Shown here piece after piece: positions 35,243 to 44,941 of a stretch of 64,000 bases of DNA (positions are counted from its first letter, which is position 1; every line of letters starts with the position of its first letter). The notes beneath the pieces were generated by a model, which was not told where the DNA came from, did no database searches, and worked only from the letters and a program-made list of their open reading frames with translations. The stretch lies in the NCBI GenBank assembly GCA_944322305.1, contig CALUOP010000005.1, forward strand, positions 171,066 to 235,065, read 5' to 3'. The position numbers were made by a program, and so were the translations under genes. Origin of the DNA: an uncultured Coriobacteriaceae bacterium (GTDB lineage Bacteria; Actinomycetota; Coriobacteriia; Coriobacteriales; Coriobacteriaceae).

Positions 35243-36100
35243 ATGAACACCAACGCCTTCATCTCCCGTCGCTCCCTGCTTGCCGGTCTGGCCGGCCTGG
35301 CCGCGGTAGCGCCGCTTGCCGCCTGCAGCTCCAACGACGGCGCCGCCGGCTCGGCTGCCGCCGAGACCCAGACGCTCGTGGTGGCCGCCAGCCCCTCGCC
35401 GCACGCGGTGATCCTGAACGACTACGCCAAGCCGATCCTGGCCGAGCAGGGCATCGAGCTCGAGGTCAAGGAGTACACCGACTACATCCTGCCGAACCAG
35501 GACACCACCTCCGGCGACGTTGACGCCAACTACTTCCAGCACATCAACTACCTCAACAACTACAACGAAGAGAACGGCACCGACCTGGTGAACGTGGGCA
35601 AGATCCACTTCGAGCCGATGGGCGTGTTCCCGGGCAAGTCCTCCGACATCGACAACGTGGCCGACGGCGCCACCATCGCCGTGCCGAACGACCCCACCAA
35701 CGAGGGCCGCGCGCTGCTGCTGCTCCAGGACCTGGGCCTCATCACCCTTGACGAGGACGCCGGCATCACCGCCACCCCCAACGACATCGTGGACAACCCC
35801 AAGGGCCTGCAGTTCTCCGAGCAGGAGGCCGCGGCGCTTCCGCGCACCGTGTCCGACGTTGACTTCGCCGTCATCAACGGCAACTACGCCATCGACGCCG
35901 GCCTCAAGCTCGAGGACGCGGTGGCTCAGGAGGACGCGCAGTCCGACGTCATCCAGAACGAGTACGCCAACGTCATCGTGACCACCCCCGAGCTCGAGGA
36001 CGACGAGCGCATCACGGCGCTGGTTGAGGCGCTGCAGACCGAGGACTTCAAGGACTACCTGCAGGAGACCTTCGGCGACGCCGTGCAGCCGGCGTTCTAA
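35243..36100 (+). CDS. metQ: MetQ/NlpA family substrate-binding lipoprotein
   Basis: A 285-residue lipoprotein. The signal peptide has SRRSLLAG near its start, which resembles a twin-arginine motif, and ends in the lipobox LAAC with the lipidated Cys at residue 28. The mature part has MetQ features, such as EYTDYILPNQ, the aromatic FQHINYLN segment and KIHFEPMGVFP. It should bind methionine or related amino acids outside the membrane and feed MetNI. GAAAGGAAG precedes the ATG. Confidence 0.93.
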   Translation: MNTNAFISRRSLLAGLAGLAAVAPLAACSSNDGAAGSAAAETQTLVVAASPSPHAVILNDYAKPILAEQGIELEVKEYTDYILPNQDTTSGDVDANYFQHINYLNNYNEENGTDLVNVGKIHFEPMGVFPGKSSDIDNVADGATIAVPNDPTNEGRALLLLQDLGLITLDEDAGITATPNDIVDNPKGLQFSEQEAAALPRTVSDVDFAVINGNYAIDAGLKLEDAVAQEDAQSDVIQNEYANVIVTTPELEDDERITALVEALQTEDFKDYLQETFGDAVQPAF

Positions 36101-36149
36101 GGAGCGCAACGCAGCGGTGCCGCCGAGGTCCCGCAGAGATTTCGGCAAA

Positions 36150-36190
36150 GAGGGCTCGAACGCCGGGAAACCTGGCGTCCGAGCCCTCTG
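36150..36190 (+). terminator. terminator of metNIQ
   Basis: A 16-bp stem with one mismatch (36150-36165 with 36175-36190) lies 50 bases after metQ. Confidence 0.75.
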
Positions 36191-36273
36191 TCGTCCGACG
36201 CTTGGGGCGTGTTTATAGTGCGGCACGCGGGACGGGGGATTTGGGAGACGTGGCTGTGGGCCCAAATGCGCGC

Positions 36274-36350
36274 ACCTGCCATGGGGGACGGGTACGGGTG
36301 GCAGAGTGCGCAGCACACTCTGCCACCCGTACCCGTCCCCCATGGCAGGT
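36274..36350. terminator. perfect 35-bp inverted repeat, convergent terminator
   Basis: Arms 36274-36308 and 36316-36350 are perfectly complementary over 35 bp with a seven-base loop. The hairpin ends two bases before the last codon of the M20 amidohydrolase on the minus strand and lies behind the metQ terminator. Arms of this length without a single mismatch are far beyond what termination needs. Confidence 0.75.
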
Positions 36351-36352
36351 TG

Positions 36353-37582
36353 CTAGCGCGCGTCCTCGGCGAGGAAGTCCACCGCGTACTGGGCGGTGAG
36401 CATGGCGCCTTTGGGCAGCACGCTCTCATCGACCGTGTAATAACAGGAGTGCTGCGCGTAGACGGCGCCGACCTCGGGGTTGCGGGTGCCGAGAAACGCC
36501 AGCACGCCCGGGACGCGTGCCAGATACTCGGAGAAGTCCTCGCCCGAAAGGGTGCCGCGGTAGCTGCCAACCGCCGGCTCGCCCAGCACCTTGGCGACGG
36601 AGGCACGGCAGCGCTTTGAGGCGGCGGGGTCGTTCACCACGCAGGAGTGGGCGACGGTGTAGTTGGTGAGGGTCGCCGTGGCGCCTAAGGCCTCGGCGGT
36701 GTGGGATGCGATGCGGGCGATAAGCTCGGGCATGCGGCGGTGGGTGTCCTCGCCGTAGGTGCGCACCGTGCCGGTGAGGTAGGCGGTGCCTGCGATGACG
36801 TTGCGGGCCGTGCCGCCGTGAAGCTCGCCGATGGTCACCACCGCGGGCTCGAAGGGCGAGACGTCGCGGCTCACGATGGTTTGCAGGGCGTTGACGATCT
36901 CAGCCGCGGCGACGATGGCGTCCGCCCCGCGCTGCGGCATGGCGCCGTGGCACGAGGTGCCCTCCACGTCGATGCGGAACCAGTCGGTGCTTGCCATGCG
37001 CGGACCCGGCTCGCATGACACGGTGCCGGCGTCAACCTCGCTCCAGATATGCTGGGCAAAGACCCCGTCGACGCCGTCGAGCACACCGGCGTCGATCATC
37101 ATGCGCGCACCGCTGCCGTTCTCCTCGGACGGCTGGAAAACGACGCGGGCCTCGCCGTGGAGCGCGTCGGTCAGGGCGGCGAGGATGCGGCAGGCGCCGA
37201 GCAGCATGGCGATGTGGCAGTCGTGTCCGCACGCGTGCATGAGGCCGGCGTTTTGGCTGGCAAACGGCGCGCCGGTGCGCTCGGTCACGCGCAGCGCGTC
37301 GATGTCCGCGCGCACCAGGATGCGCCGGCGCGGCGTGCCGTCTGCGCGGTAGGCGGCCGGCGCCGTCCCGCTGATGGTGGCGACGAGTCCCGTTTCCAGC
37401 GGGCGGACGTAGGGGATTTTCAGGGCGTCGAGCTCGCGTGCGATCGCGGCCGTGGTCTCAAACTCTTCCAGGCTGGGCTCTGGGTGCGCATGGAAGCGCC
37501 GCCGCAGCTCTATGATGCGACGTGCGTATTGCGCCCCCAGCTCTTGGATCCGCTCCGTGACGCTGTTGTCGTGTGCGCTCAT
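36353..37582 (-). CDS. M20 family amidohydrolase/aminoacylase
   Basis: A 409-residue metal-dependent hydrolase of the M20D amidohydrolase group (hippurate, N-acyl and indole-acetyl amino acid hydrolases). The metal ligands are visible in HACGHDCH near 115-122, the catalytic EE in SEENGSGARMM near 150 and the later HG pair. It should release amino acids from N-acyl conjugates in the cytoplasm. CGGAGGGG precedes the ATG. Its convergent position with metQ gives no functional link, though methionine or acyl-amino acid salvage is possible. Confidence 0.92.
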   Translation of the reverse strand: MSAHDNSVTERIQELGAQYARRIIELRRRFHAHPEPSLEEFETTAAIARELDALKIPYVRPLETGLVATISGTAPAAYRADGTPRRRILVRADIDALRVTERTGAPFASQNAGLMHACGHDCHIAMLLGACRILAALTDALHGEARVVFQPSEENGSGARMMIDAGVLDGVDGVFAQHIWSEVDAGTVSCEPGPRMASTDWFRIDVEGTSCHGAMPQRGADAIVAAAEIVNALQTIVSRDVSPFEPAVVTIGELHGGTARNVIAGTAYLTGTVRTYGEDTHRRMPELIARIASHTAEALGATATLTNYTVAHSCVVNDPAASKRCRASVAKVLGEPAVGSYRGTLSGEDFSEYLARVPGVLAFLGTRNPEVGAVYAQHSCYYTVDESVLPKGAMLTAQYAVDFLAEDAR

Positions 37583-37679
37583 GGTTGCCCCTCCGTCCGT
37601 TGCCGCCTGCGTCTACGATCATACGCCCGTGGGACCTTCTCGCCGAGTCAGCGTTCGCCGGCCCAGGTGCGACCTCCGA

Positions 37680-38400
37680 TCATATGCTCGCAGGGTTCTT
37701 CTCGTGTGGCCGGACGCCGCGGGGGTCTGGCCGCACCGTCGCCGTCAAACTGGCCGAAGAGATGGGGAGCACGCGCGCCGCGGGGGGTTGGCCGCACTGC
37801 CGCTTCCGAGCTGGCTGAGGAGATGAGGAGCACGTGCGTTGTGGGGGTACCGTTGCCGCCAAACTGGCCAAGGAAATGAGGGGCCTGCGCGCTGAGGGGA
37901 CTGGGTACACCGCCACCGAGCTAGTCGAGAAGATGGAGGCCCGCGTGTCGCGAGGCCCGGGTGCTGATTTCTCTCGACAGACGCAGCCTGCCTGAGGGTT
38001 CTAGGCCGAGATGTGCGGATTCTTCTTGGCAGGTTCAAGTTGGGGAGGGTGCTTGCAGCTGAAAAGCTCGTATCTGCCGAGAAGAACATGCCGGGAGGGT
38101 TCTGTGCGAGAGGCTGTTTTTGTATCTGCCAAGTAGAGTGCGCAGAAACACGGCTAAAAGGCTCTACCTGCATGAATCTGTCGAGAAGAACGTGCACCAA
38201 GCGTTTGCGCGGTGTGCGGCCCATGTATCTGCCAAGTAACGTGTGCGGGAACGCGGCCATGGGGTGGCGCCTGCCCGAATCTGCCGAGAAGAACGTGCAT
38301 CCAGCGTGTGCGCGGTGCGCGGCCTTTGTACTTGTCGAGAAGAACGCGCGGCGCGGCGGCTCATGCAGATTCTTCTCGGCAGGTACGGTCGAGGTTGCCC
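37680..38400. repeat. degenerate ~52-bp tandem array with inverted flanking copies
   Basis: Six units are anchored by ATCTG (last one ACTTG) at 38072, 38124, 38176, 38227, 38279 and 38330, steps of 51-52. Units alternate between two types, one continuing CCGAGAAGAACGTGC and one CCAAGTA, so the higher-order period is about 103. Near-identical 21-base inverted copies of the core flank the array at 38014-38034 and 38364-38384. To the left, looser relatives with CTGGCCGAAGAGATG-type cores recur at about 37750, 37811, 37864 and 37921 (53-61 apart), and GTTCTTCTCG lies at about 37690. Confidence 0.75.
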
Positions 38401-38552
38401 GTGCGTGACGGCGCCCTTGCCTGTCAGCAGTCCCGGTGTCCGTTGCCGCCGACGCCTCCGATCATGCACCGGCGGGGCGGGAGGTCGCGGGGGTTTGCGC
38501 CTACCCGCTCGCACCCGCAAGGGAAGCGGGCGCGCCCTTCTCTTACGCTCAT

Positions 38553-38581
38553 AAAATCTAAGTGCCGTTTTATAAGATTTT
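38553..38581. promoter_or_regulatory. AT-rich inverted repeat upstream of the groES promoter
   Basis: AAAATCT (38553-38559) and AGATTTT (38575-38581) form an inverted repeat just upstream of the groES promoter. Neither a CIRCE nor a HAIR element was found, so this is the only candidate operator seen for groESL. It may equally be an UP-type AT-rich element. Confidence 0.3.
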
Positions 38582-38591
38582 TTGATTTGCA

Positions 38592-38620
38592 TTGTATAAG
38601 CCAGCGTGGGTGGGTATTAT
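38592..38620 (+). promoter_or_regulatory. groESL promoter
   Basis: A -35 TTGTAT (38592-38597) and -10 TATTAT (38615-38620) are separated by 17 bases, with a TGGG extension before the -10. They lie 68 bases upstream of the groES start and fit a housekeeping sigma factor. Confidence 0.6.
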
Positions 38621-38687
38621 TCACAGCGGCATTAAAAGACGGGGTGCCGGGGCCGCGCGCCCGGGCATCAAAAAGGAGGCATGTGCC

Positions 38688-38978
38688 ATGAATCTTAAGC
38701 CGCTTGGTGATCGCGTTTTGGTGAAGCCGGCCGCTGCGGAGCAGAAGACCGCTTCGGGCCTGTACATCGCGAGCAACGCGCAGGAGAAGCCCCAGCGCGG
38801 CGAGGTCATCGCCGTGGGCGCCGGCAAGCTCGGCGACGACGGCAACCGCCTGCCCATGGACGTCAAGGCTGGCGACGTCGTGATCTACGGCAAGTACGGC
38901 GGCAACGAGGTCAAGGTCGACGGCGAGGATTACCTGCTCATGCGCGCCGACGACATCTACGCCATCGTCGAGGAGTAA
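38688..38978 (+). CDS. groES: co-chaperonin GroES
   Basis: A 96-residue co-chaperonin that caps the GroEL ring. The family features are clear: [21 protein letters not shown] at the start (cut here at the mobile loop), [28 protein letters not shown] at the end in separate strands. AAAAGGAGG lies nine bases before the ATG at 38688; another ATG at 38681 is out of frame. groEL follows after 102 bases and the pair should be co-transcribed. Confidence 0.97.
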   Translation: MNLKPLGDRVLVKPAAAEQKTASGLYIASNAQEKPQRGEVIAVGAGKLGDDGNRLPMDVKAGDVVIYGKYGGNEVKVDGEDYLLMRADDIYAIVEE

Positions 38979-39023
38979 GCGCTGAGCGGCGTCGGGGAGC
39001 GAGAGGCTCCGCGGCGCTCGTAG

Positions 39024-40718
<1,695 letters not shown>

Positions 40719-40742
40719 CAGCTAGGGATTCACTCCCTGAAC

Positions 40743-40820
40743 GGAGGCCCCGCCCATTCCTTCGCCGATGTCCTCGCGCTTCGCGCTGCGGATTACGGCT
40801 TCGGAATGGGCGGGGCCTCC
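40743..40820. terminator. long-arm convergent terminator between groEL and vsr
   Basis: Perfect 18-bp arms (40743-40760 and 40803-40820) enclose a 42-base loop that can form its own smaller stem. It lies between the convergent groEL and vsr genes. Confidence 0.8.
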
Positions 40821-40915
40821 TGCGTTTATCCGCTTGCTGTTCTCGGGCGAGAAGGGCTTGCTGGGGCTCTTTTGTTTTGCGGCAATGGGCCCAGATTTGT
40901 TGCGGGCGTGTGCGC

Positions 40916-41476
40916 TTACTTGGCTGCGTCGGTGGACTCCATGATGCGGCGCAGGCGGTCGCGGGTGGCCTCGAGGTTGCCCTTTTTCAGCTCGTGTTCC
41001 CAGATCACCTCGACGCGCCAGCCGAGCGCTTTGAGGGCCGCCTGGTTCTCGGCGTCGCGCTCCACGTTGCGGCGGAACTTGGCCTCCCAGTACTCGGAAT
41101 GGGTTTTGACGCTGGGCGGGTTGCATACCGCGCACCTATGCCAGAAGCAGCCGTTTACCAGCAAGGCCAGCTTGCGACCGGGGAACACGATGTCGGGGCG
41201 CCCCGGGAGCTTGCCCCACTGCAGGCGGTAGCCCGGATAGCCCAGCTCGCGCAGCAGCTTGCGGACGATAAGCTCGGGTTTGGTGTTGGCGCGCTTGTTG
41301 CCTTGCATGGACTTGCGCACGTGCGCGTTGGAAGCGGCAGGAGCCTTGGCGGGGACGCGGGTCGCCGCCGGCCTCGGCACGGGTGCGGGTCGCGTGCGCG
41401 CCCGCCCGCGTTCTGTGCGCGTGCGTTCGCCGCGCACGCGCGCCACCAGGGTGTTCATCCTGCGAGCTCGAGCCAT
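40916..41476 (-). CDS. vsr: very short patch repair endonuclease
   Basis: A 186-residue Vsr-type endonuclease, which nicks at T-G mismatches left by deamination of 5-methylcytosine. Seen are SMQGNKRANTKPEL (family SxxMRxNRSxDTKPE region), GRPDIVFPGRKLALLVNGCFWHRC with the catalytic Asp and the zinc/His-Cys residues, and YWEAKFRRNVERD. The 50-residue basic N-terminal extension is unusual. The start at 41476 has GAAAGG upstream. No cytosine-5 methyltransferase lies nearby, the usual partner of vsr. Confidence 0.92.
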   Translation of the reverse strand: MARARRMNTLVARVRGERTRTERGRARTRPAPVPRPAATRVPAKAPAASNAHVRKSMQGNKRANTKPELIVRKLLRELGYPGYRLQWGKLPGRPDIVFPGRKLALLVNGCFWHRCAVCNPPSVKTHSEYWEAKFRRNVERDAENQAALKALGWRVEVIWEHELKKGNLEATRDRLRRIMESTDAAK

Positions 41477-41584
41477 CTTATGCCTTTCGTAGTCAATCAC
41501 GGGTGATTATACCGGCACCCGCCGCGCTGGCGTACAATAATCAACTGCATGCTTTGTTACGCCTATCTGTGTGAGGGGACGAAC

Positions 41585-42850
41585 GTGGCACAGAAACGCG
41601 ACCTTTTCGACGATCTTATCGACATCAGCAAGGACTTCGGGGCGCTTAAGAACCCGCTCACCGGGGTGACCGACGCGCTGATGGGCATCGACAGCCCCGA
41701 CGCGCCGCAGTACAACCCGGACGATTACAAAGAGCGCCCGCGCGCCAACACGCTGCCGTGCCTTGCGTGCAAGTCCGAGAAGAGCTCGTGCACGGCGTGC
41801 GTGGACGTGTGCCCCGTCGACGCCATCGAGGTGGACGACGGCAGCATCAACATCGCCGACACCTGCCGCAAGTGCGGCCTGTGCGTAGGGGTTTGCCCCA
41901 CCGAGGCGTTTGTGTCGGTGAAGCTCGCGCCCAAGAAGCTCTACGACAAGGTGGCTGCCGCGGCTGCCGCGTACGAGACCGCCTACGTCACCTGCACCCG
42001 CGCGCTCAAGCGCATGCCGCGCGAGAACGAGGTGGTTATCGGCTGCATCGGTGACGTCACGCCCGAGACGTGGTTCTCGCTTATGGTCGACTACCCCAAC
42101 GTCAGCGTGTACCTGCCGCTTGGCATCTGCGACAAGTGCAAGAACACCACGGGCGAGGAGACGCTGGGCGATCACATCGCCCAAGCCGAGGAATGGGCCG
42201 GCACCGGCATGGGGCTCGGGGTCGAGCCCGGCGACCTGACGTGCGCCAAGCGCCGCGAGTTCGAGCGCAAGGAGTTCATGGACAAGATCATGAAGTCCAC
42301 CGGTCTTGCGGTGAGCGCCATGAACCCCGCCGTAGCCGCGGTGACGAGCGTGGCCCAGCGCATGAAGGAGCACTCCAAGCGCATCTCCGACCTGGAGCGG
42401 ACGCTTAACGCGGCCTGTGGCGTCAACACCGAGCGCCGCCGCCGCATCCTCACGCAGGGACGTCAGCTCATGCTGACCTCGCTGCGCAGCCGTCCGGAGC
42501 TTGCGGAGAACATCTCGATCCGTCTGCCCGAGTGCGACTACATGGCCTGCACCCTGTGCGGCGACTGCGTGCGCATGTGCCCGCTGCACGCCAACGACCT
42601 GGTGAACGGCGGGCGGTTCACGGTTGAGCCCACCTACTGCGTGGGCTGCGGCCTGTGCGCCGAGGTGTGCGAGGCCCACGCCCTCGCCATGGTCGAGCAT
42701 TCCGGCGAGGAGCTCGTGGTGCCCGACCCCGAGGCCGAGAAGAAGGCTGCGGAGGCCGCCAAGGCCCGGGCCGAGGCTGCCAAGCTCAAGCAGGAAGGCA
42801 AGGAGAAGCTGAACAAGCTCCTCGACAAGGTCGAGAAGCTTGCGGACTAA
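41585..42850 (+). CDS. 4Fe-4S ferredoxin-domain protein
   Basis: A protein of about 421 residues with two pairs of cluster motifs. The N-terminal pair is CLACKSEKSSCTACVDVCP and CRKCGLCVGVCP (near 50-110). The C-terminal pair is CTLCGDCVRMCP and CVGCGLCAEVCE (near 325-375). The middle, about 110-310, resembles a hydrogenase or heterodisulfide-reductase-associated electron-transfer module without further motifs. The tail is a Lys/Glu/Ala coiled coil. The start is taken as GTG at 41585 after GAGGGGAC; an ATG at 41549 lacks a ribosome binding site. It precedes ychF by ten bases. The redox partner is unknown. Confidence 0.85.
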   Translation: MAQKRDLFDDLIDISKDFGALKNPLTGVTDALMGIDSPDAPQYNPDDYKERPRANTLPCLACKSEKSSCTACVDVCPVDAIEVDDGSINIADTCRKCGLCVGVCPTEAFVSVKLAPKKLYDKVAAAAAAYETAYVTCTRALKRMPRENEVVIGCIGDVTPETWFSLMVDYPNVSVYLPLGICDKCKNTTGEETLGDHIAQAEEWAGTGMGLGVEPGDLTCAKRREFERKEFMDKIMKSTGLAVSAMNPAVAAVTSVAQRMKEHSKRISDLERTLNAACGVNTERRRRILTQGRQLMLTSLRSRPELAENISIRLPECDYMACTLCGDCVRMCPLHANDLVNGGRFTVEPTYCVGCGLCAEVCEAHALAMVEHSGEELVVPDPEAEKKAAEAAKARAEAAKLKQEGKEKLNKLLDKVEKLAD

Positions 42851-42860
42851 AGGAGACGCA

Positions 42861-43937
42861 ATGGCACTTTCCATCGGCATCGTGGGGCTTCCCAACGTGG
42901 GCAAGTCGACGCTGTTCACCGCGCTCACCAAGAAGGGCGGCCTGGCTGCGAACTACCCCTTCGCCACGATCGACCCCAACATCGGCATCGTGGACGTGCC
43001 CGACGAGCGCCTGCAGAAGCTCGCCGACATGGTGCATCCGGGACGCATCGTTCCGGCCACCGTTGAGTTCGTGGACATCGCCGGCTTGGTGAAGGGCGCC
43101 AACGAGGGCGAGGGCCTGGGCAACCAGTTCCTCGCGAACATCCGCGAGACCGACGCCATCTGCGAGGTCGTGCGCTACTTCAAGGACCCCAACGTCATGC
43201 GCGAGGTAGGTCGCACGGCCGACTTCGTCGACCCGACGGGCGACGCCGAGACCATCATGACCGAGCTCATCTTGGCCGACATCCAGACGCTGGAAAAGCA
43301 GCTGCCCAAGCTCGAGAAGGAAGCCAAGCGCGACAAGGACCTCGCCCCGAAGCTCAACGTGGCCAAGCGCCTGGCGGCGTGGCTGGACGAGGGCAACCGC
43401 GCGGCCACCATGGAGATGACCGACGAGGAGCGCGCCGCCGCCAAGGGGTTGTTCCTGCTCACGATGAAGCCGATCCTCTACGTTGCCAACGTTGACGAGG
43501 ACATGCTGGGCGAGCAGTTCGAGCCCATCGACGGGGTGGCGCCGATCCCGATCTGCGCGAAGGTGGAGGCCGAGCTGTCGGAGCTCGATCCGGAGGAGGC
43601 CGCCGAGTACCTGGAGAGCCTGGGGCTCGAGCATTCCGGCTTGGAGACGCTGGCCCAGGCGGCGTACAAGCTGCTCGGGCTGCAGTCGTTCTTCACGGCG
43701 GGCCCCATGGAGGTGAAGGCCTGGACGGTGCGCCAAGGTGCCACCGCTCCGCAGGCTGCCGGCGTGATTCACTCCGACTTCGAGCGCGGCTTCATCAAGG
43801 CCGAGGTCATCAGCTACGACGATTACATCGAGCTGGGCGGTGAGCAGGGCGCCAAGGCGGCCGGGCGTCTGCGCATGGAGGGCAAGGACTACGTCATGGC
43901 TGACGGAGACGTCGTGCACTTCCGGTTCAACGTGTAG
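42861..43937 (+). CDS. ychF: redox-regulated ATPase YchF (OLA1 family)
   Basis: A 358-residue Obg-like ATPase. P-loop GLPNVGKSTLF near 8-18, switch GLVKGANEGEGLGNQFL near 79-95, and the altered G4 motif NVDED that gives preference for ATP are visible. The C-terminal TGS domain (about 275-358) ends in DVVHFRFNV as in the family. YchF binds ribosomes and modulates stress translation. AAAGGAG lies before the ATG. It is followed by the long hairpin at 43948. Confidence 0.97.
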   Translation: MALSIGIVGLPNVGKSTLFTALTKKGGLAANYPFATIDPNIGIVDVPDERLQKLADMVHPGRIVPATVEFVDIAGLVKGANEGEGLGNQFLANIRETDAICEVVRYFKDPNVMREVGRTADFVDPTGDAETIMTELILADIQTLEKQLPKLEKEAKRDKDLAPKLNVAKRLAAWLDEGNRAATMEMTDEERAAAKGLFLLTMKPILYVANVDEDMLGEQFEPIDGVAPIPICAKVEAELSELDPEEAAEYLESLGLEHSGLETLAQAAYKLLGLQSFFTAGPMEVKAWTVRQGATAPQAAGVIHSDFERGFIKAEVISYDDYIELGGEQGAKAAGRLRMEGKDYVMADGDVVHFRFNV

Positions 43938-43947
43938 GTGCTCCCGG

Positions 43948-44020
43948 CGGCCCCTCGGCTCTCTCTTTATAAGCGAGATCCGCGCAGCGCTCGAGCGTTA
44001 AAGAGAGAGCCGAGGGGCCG
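43948..44020. terminator. long-arm convergent terminator after ychF (shared-loop family, copy B)
   Basis: Perfect 22-bp arms (43948-43969 and 43999-44020) enclose a 29-base loop. On the minus strand the loop starts ACGCTCGAG and ends GATCTCGCTTA, the same as copy A at 33110-33178, while most arm bases differ. It serves ychF and the convergent hicAB. Confidence 0.85.
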
Positions 44021-44038
44021 TTGCATGCGTCTTGTTAG

Positions 44039-44479
44039 CTACTGCGCTATGCCCAGTTCTTCTTTGAGGGCTTTTTGGAGCAGCTGTGAGAAGTTGATGC
44101 CAGCGGCTTTTGCTGCATCGTTGAGCCAGCGGGGGATGGAAAGCGTTTTCTTTACGGGTGCGCAAAAGTGTAGGGCGGCGTATTCGTCCACGTCGACGGC
44201 GACCATGGTTTTGAAGCCGTGCGGCTCCGGATGCTCCTCACCGGGCTCCCAGAGTTTGTTCCACTCGCCCTCGAAGTCAACGTCTTCAAGCGGGGAAGGC
44301 TCAGGGATCTGATGCCCTTCCAAGCGCTCTGTAAAGATCCAGCCCGCCATGCAGTCGATTGCCATCTCCATGGCGTCTTCGATGCTCGAGCCGCACGTGT
44401 TCGCGCCCGGCAGGTCAGGGATAAACACGCTGTAGCCGGTGCCGTCTTCATAAAAACAGGCGGGGTAGGTGCTGACCAT
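44039..44479 (-). CDS. hicB: HicB family antitoxin
   Basis: A 146-residue antitoxin. The N-terminal half is the HicB degenerate RNase-like fold (YPACFYEDGTGYSVFIPDLPG, then GSSIEDAMEMA). The C-terminal third has a ribbon-helix-helix segment (KKTLSIPRWLNDAAKAAGINFSQLLQ), which would bind the operator upstream of hicA. AAGGAG precedes the ATG. The hicA frame runs into hicB without stopping. Confidence 0.93.
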   Translation of the reverse strand: MVSTYPACFYEDGTGYSVFIPDLPGANTCGSSIEDAMEMAIDCMAGWIFTERLEGHQIPEPSPLEDVDFEGEWNKLWEPGEEHPEPHGFKTMVAVDVDEYAALHFCAPVKKTLSIPRWLNDAAKAAGINFSQLLQKALKEELGIAQ

Positions 44480-44682
44480 GCGAATCGCTCCTTCTCAACT
44501 CCCGCGTCGTGCAAGATGCGATGCGCGAGTCCGATGCCTATGCCTTTTCCCTTGTGAAAAGGGATTACGACTTTGCCGGGCAAATGCGGATGTCGATAGT
44601 ATCGGTGCGACCCACGCTGTCCGACGCATCTCCATTCCTTACGCTTAATGATCCGTTCTAACTCTCGCGGCTTCGTAATCAT
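44152..44682 (-). CDS. hicA: HicA family mRNA interferase, reading frame without its own stop
   Basis: Residues 1 to about 62 are a complete HicA toxin, a double-stranded-RNA-binding-like mRNA interferase: GQRGSHRYYRHP with the catalytic GSH histidine near 26, and HRILHDAGV at the end (bases 44682 to about 44495). HicA proteins normally stop here. This frame instead continues for another 114 codons, overlapping hicB in a different frame, and the extension looks like out-of-frame hicB. Either a one-base deletion has removed the stop (TTGA lies in another frame at the right place) or the toxin carries a tail. GGAGAAGGG precedes the ATG. Confidence 0.75.
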   Translation of the reverse strand: MITKPRELERIIKRKEWRCVGQRGSHRYYRHPHLPGKVVIPFHKGKGIGIGLAHRILHDAGVEKERFAWSAPTPPVFMKTAPATACLSLTCRARTRAARASKTPWRWQSTAWRAGSLQSAWKGIRSLSLPRLKTLTSRASGTNSGSPVRSIRSRTASKPWSPSTWTNTPPYTFAHP

Positions 44683-44699
44683 ACCCTTCTCCTGTCAAA

Positions 44700-44726
44700 A
44701 GTATACGTATGAAATCATTACGTATA
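44700..44726 (-). promoter_or_regulatory. hicAB promoter and operator
   Basis: TATACGTA (44702-44709) and TACGTATA (44719-44726) form a perfect inverted repeat with a nine-base spacer. A -10 TATACT on the minus strand (44705-44700) overlaps its proximal arm, 18 bases before the hicA start. This fits HicB autorepression through its ribbon-helix-helix domain. Confidence 0.7.
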
Positions 44727-44941
44727 ATCTTTGCTGTATGAGAAGAGCATGGCAGAGGGATCCAACGCTTTTCCGGCGATTGCTTGTTGCATTCTTGGTG
44801 CGCTGCCTGGCTGCTTTTAGCAGCAACTTATCTTTGCGCAGATAGCAGACGGGCAGCGACCCGCTGGAACACCGTCTGCATCATGGCTCTCGGAATAAAA
44901 CGCAACAAAACGCGCATGGTTCGTGAGTTTTATCTCCGCTG

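Larger units (their letters stand above)
37583..38687. other. 1.1-kb intergenic region filled with repeats, then groES promoter
   Basis: No gene is supported. From about 37680 to 38400 it is a degenerate repeat array (separate entry). From about 38545 the sequence turns AT-rich and carries the groES promoter. Open frames in this stretch change frame from unit to unit. Confidence 0.7.

Noticed and set aside
37680..38400. CRISPR-like array
   Set aside because: Units are regularly spaced but diverge along their whole length. There are no identical repeats with unique spacers and no cas genes nearby.
38545..38687. CIRCE or HAIR heat-shock operator before groES
   Set aside because: No TTAGCACTC/GAGTGCTAA or CTTGAGT/ACTCAAG pair is present. 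Only an unrelated AT-rich inverted repeat is seen.
44733..44941. Small gene between hicA and the asparaginase gene
   Set aside because: Frames of 60-70 codons exist but have no ribosome binding site, no family and no coherent composition.
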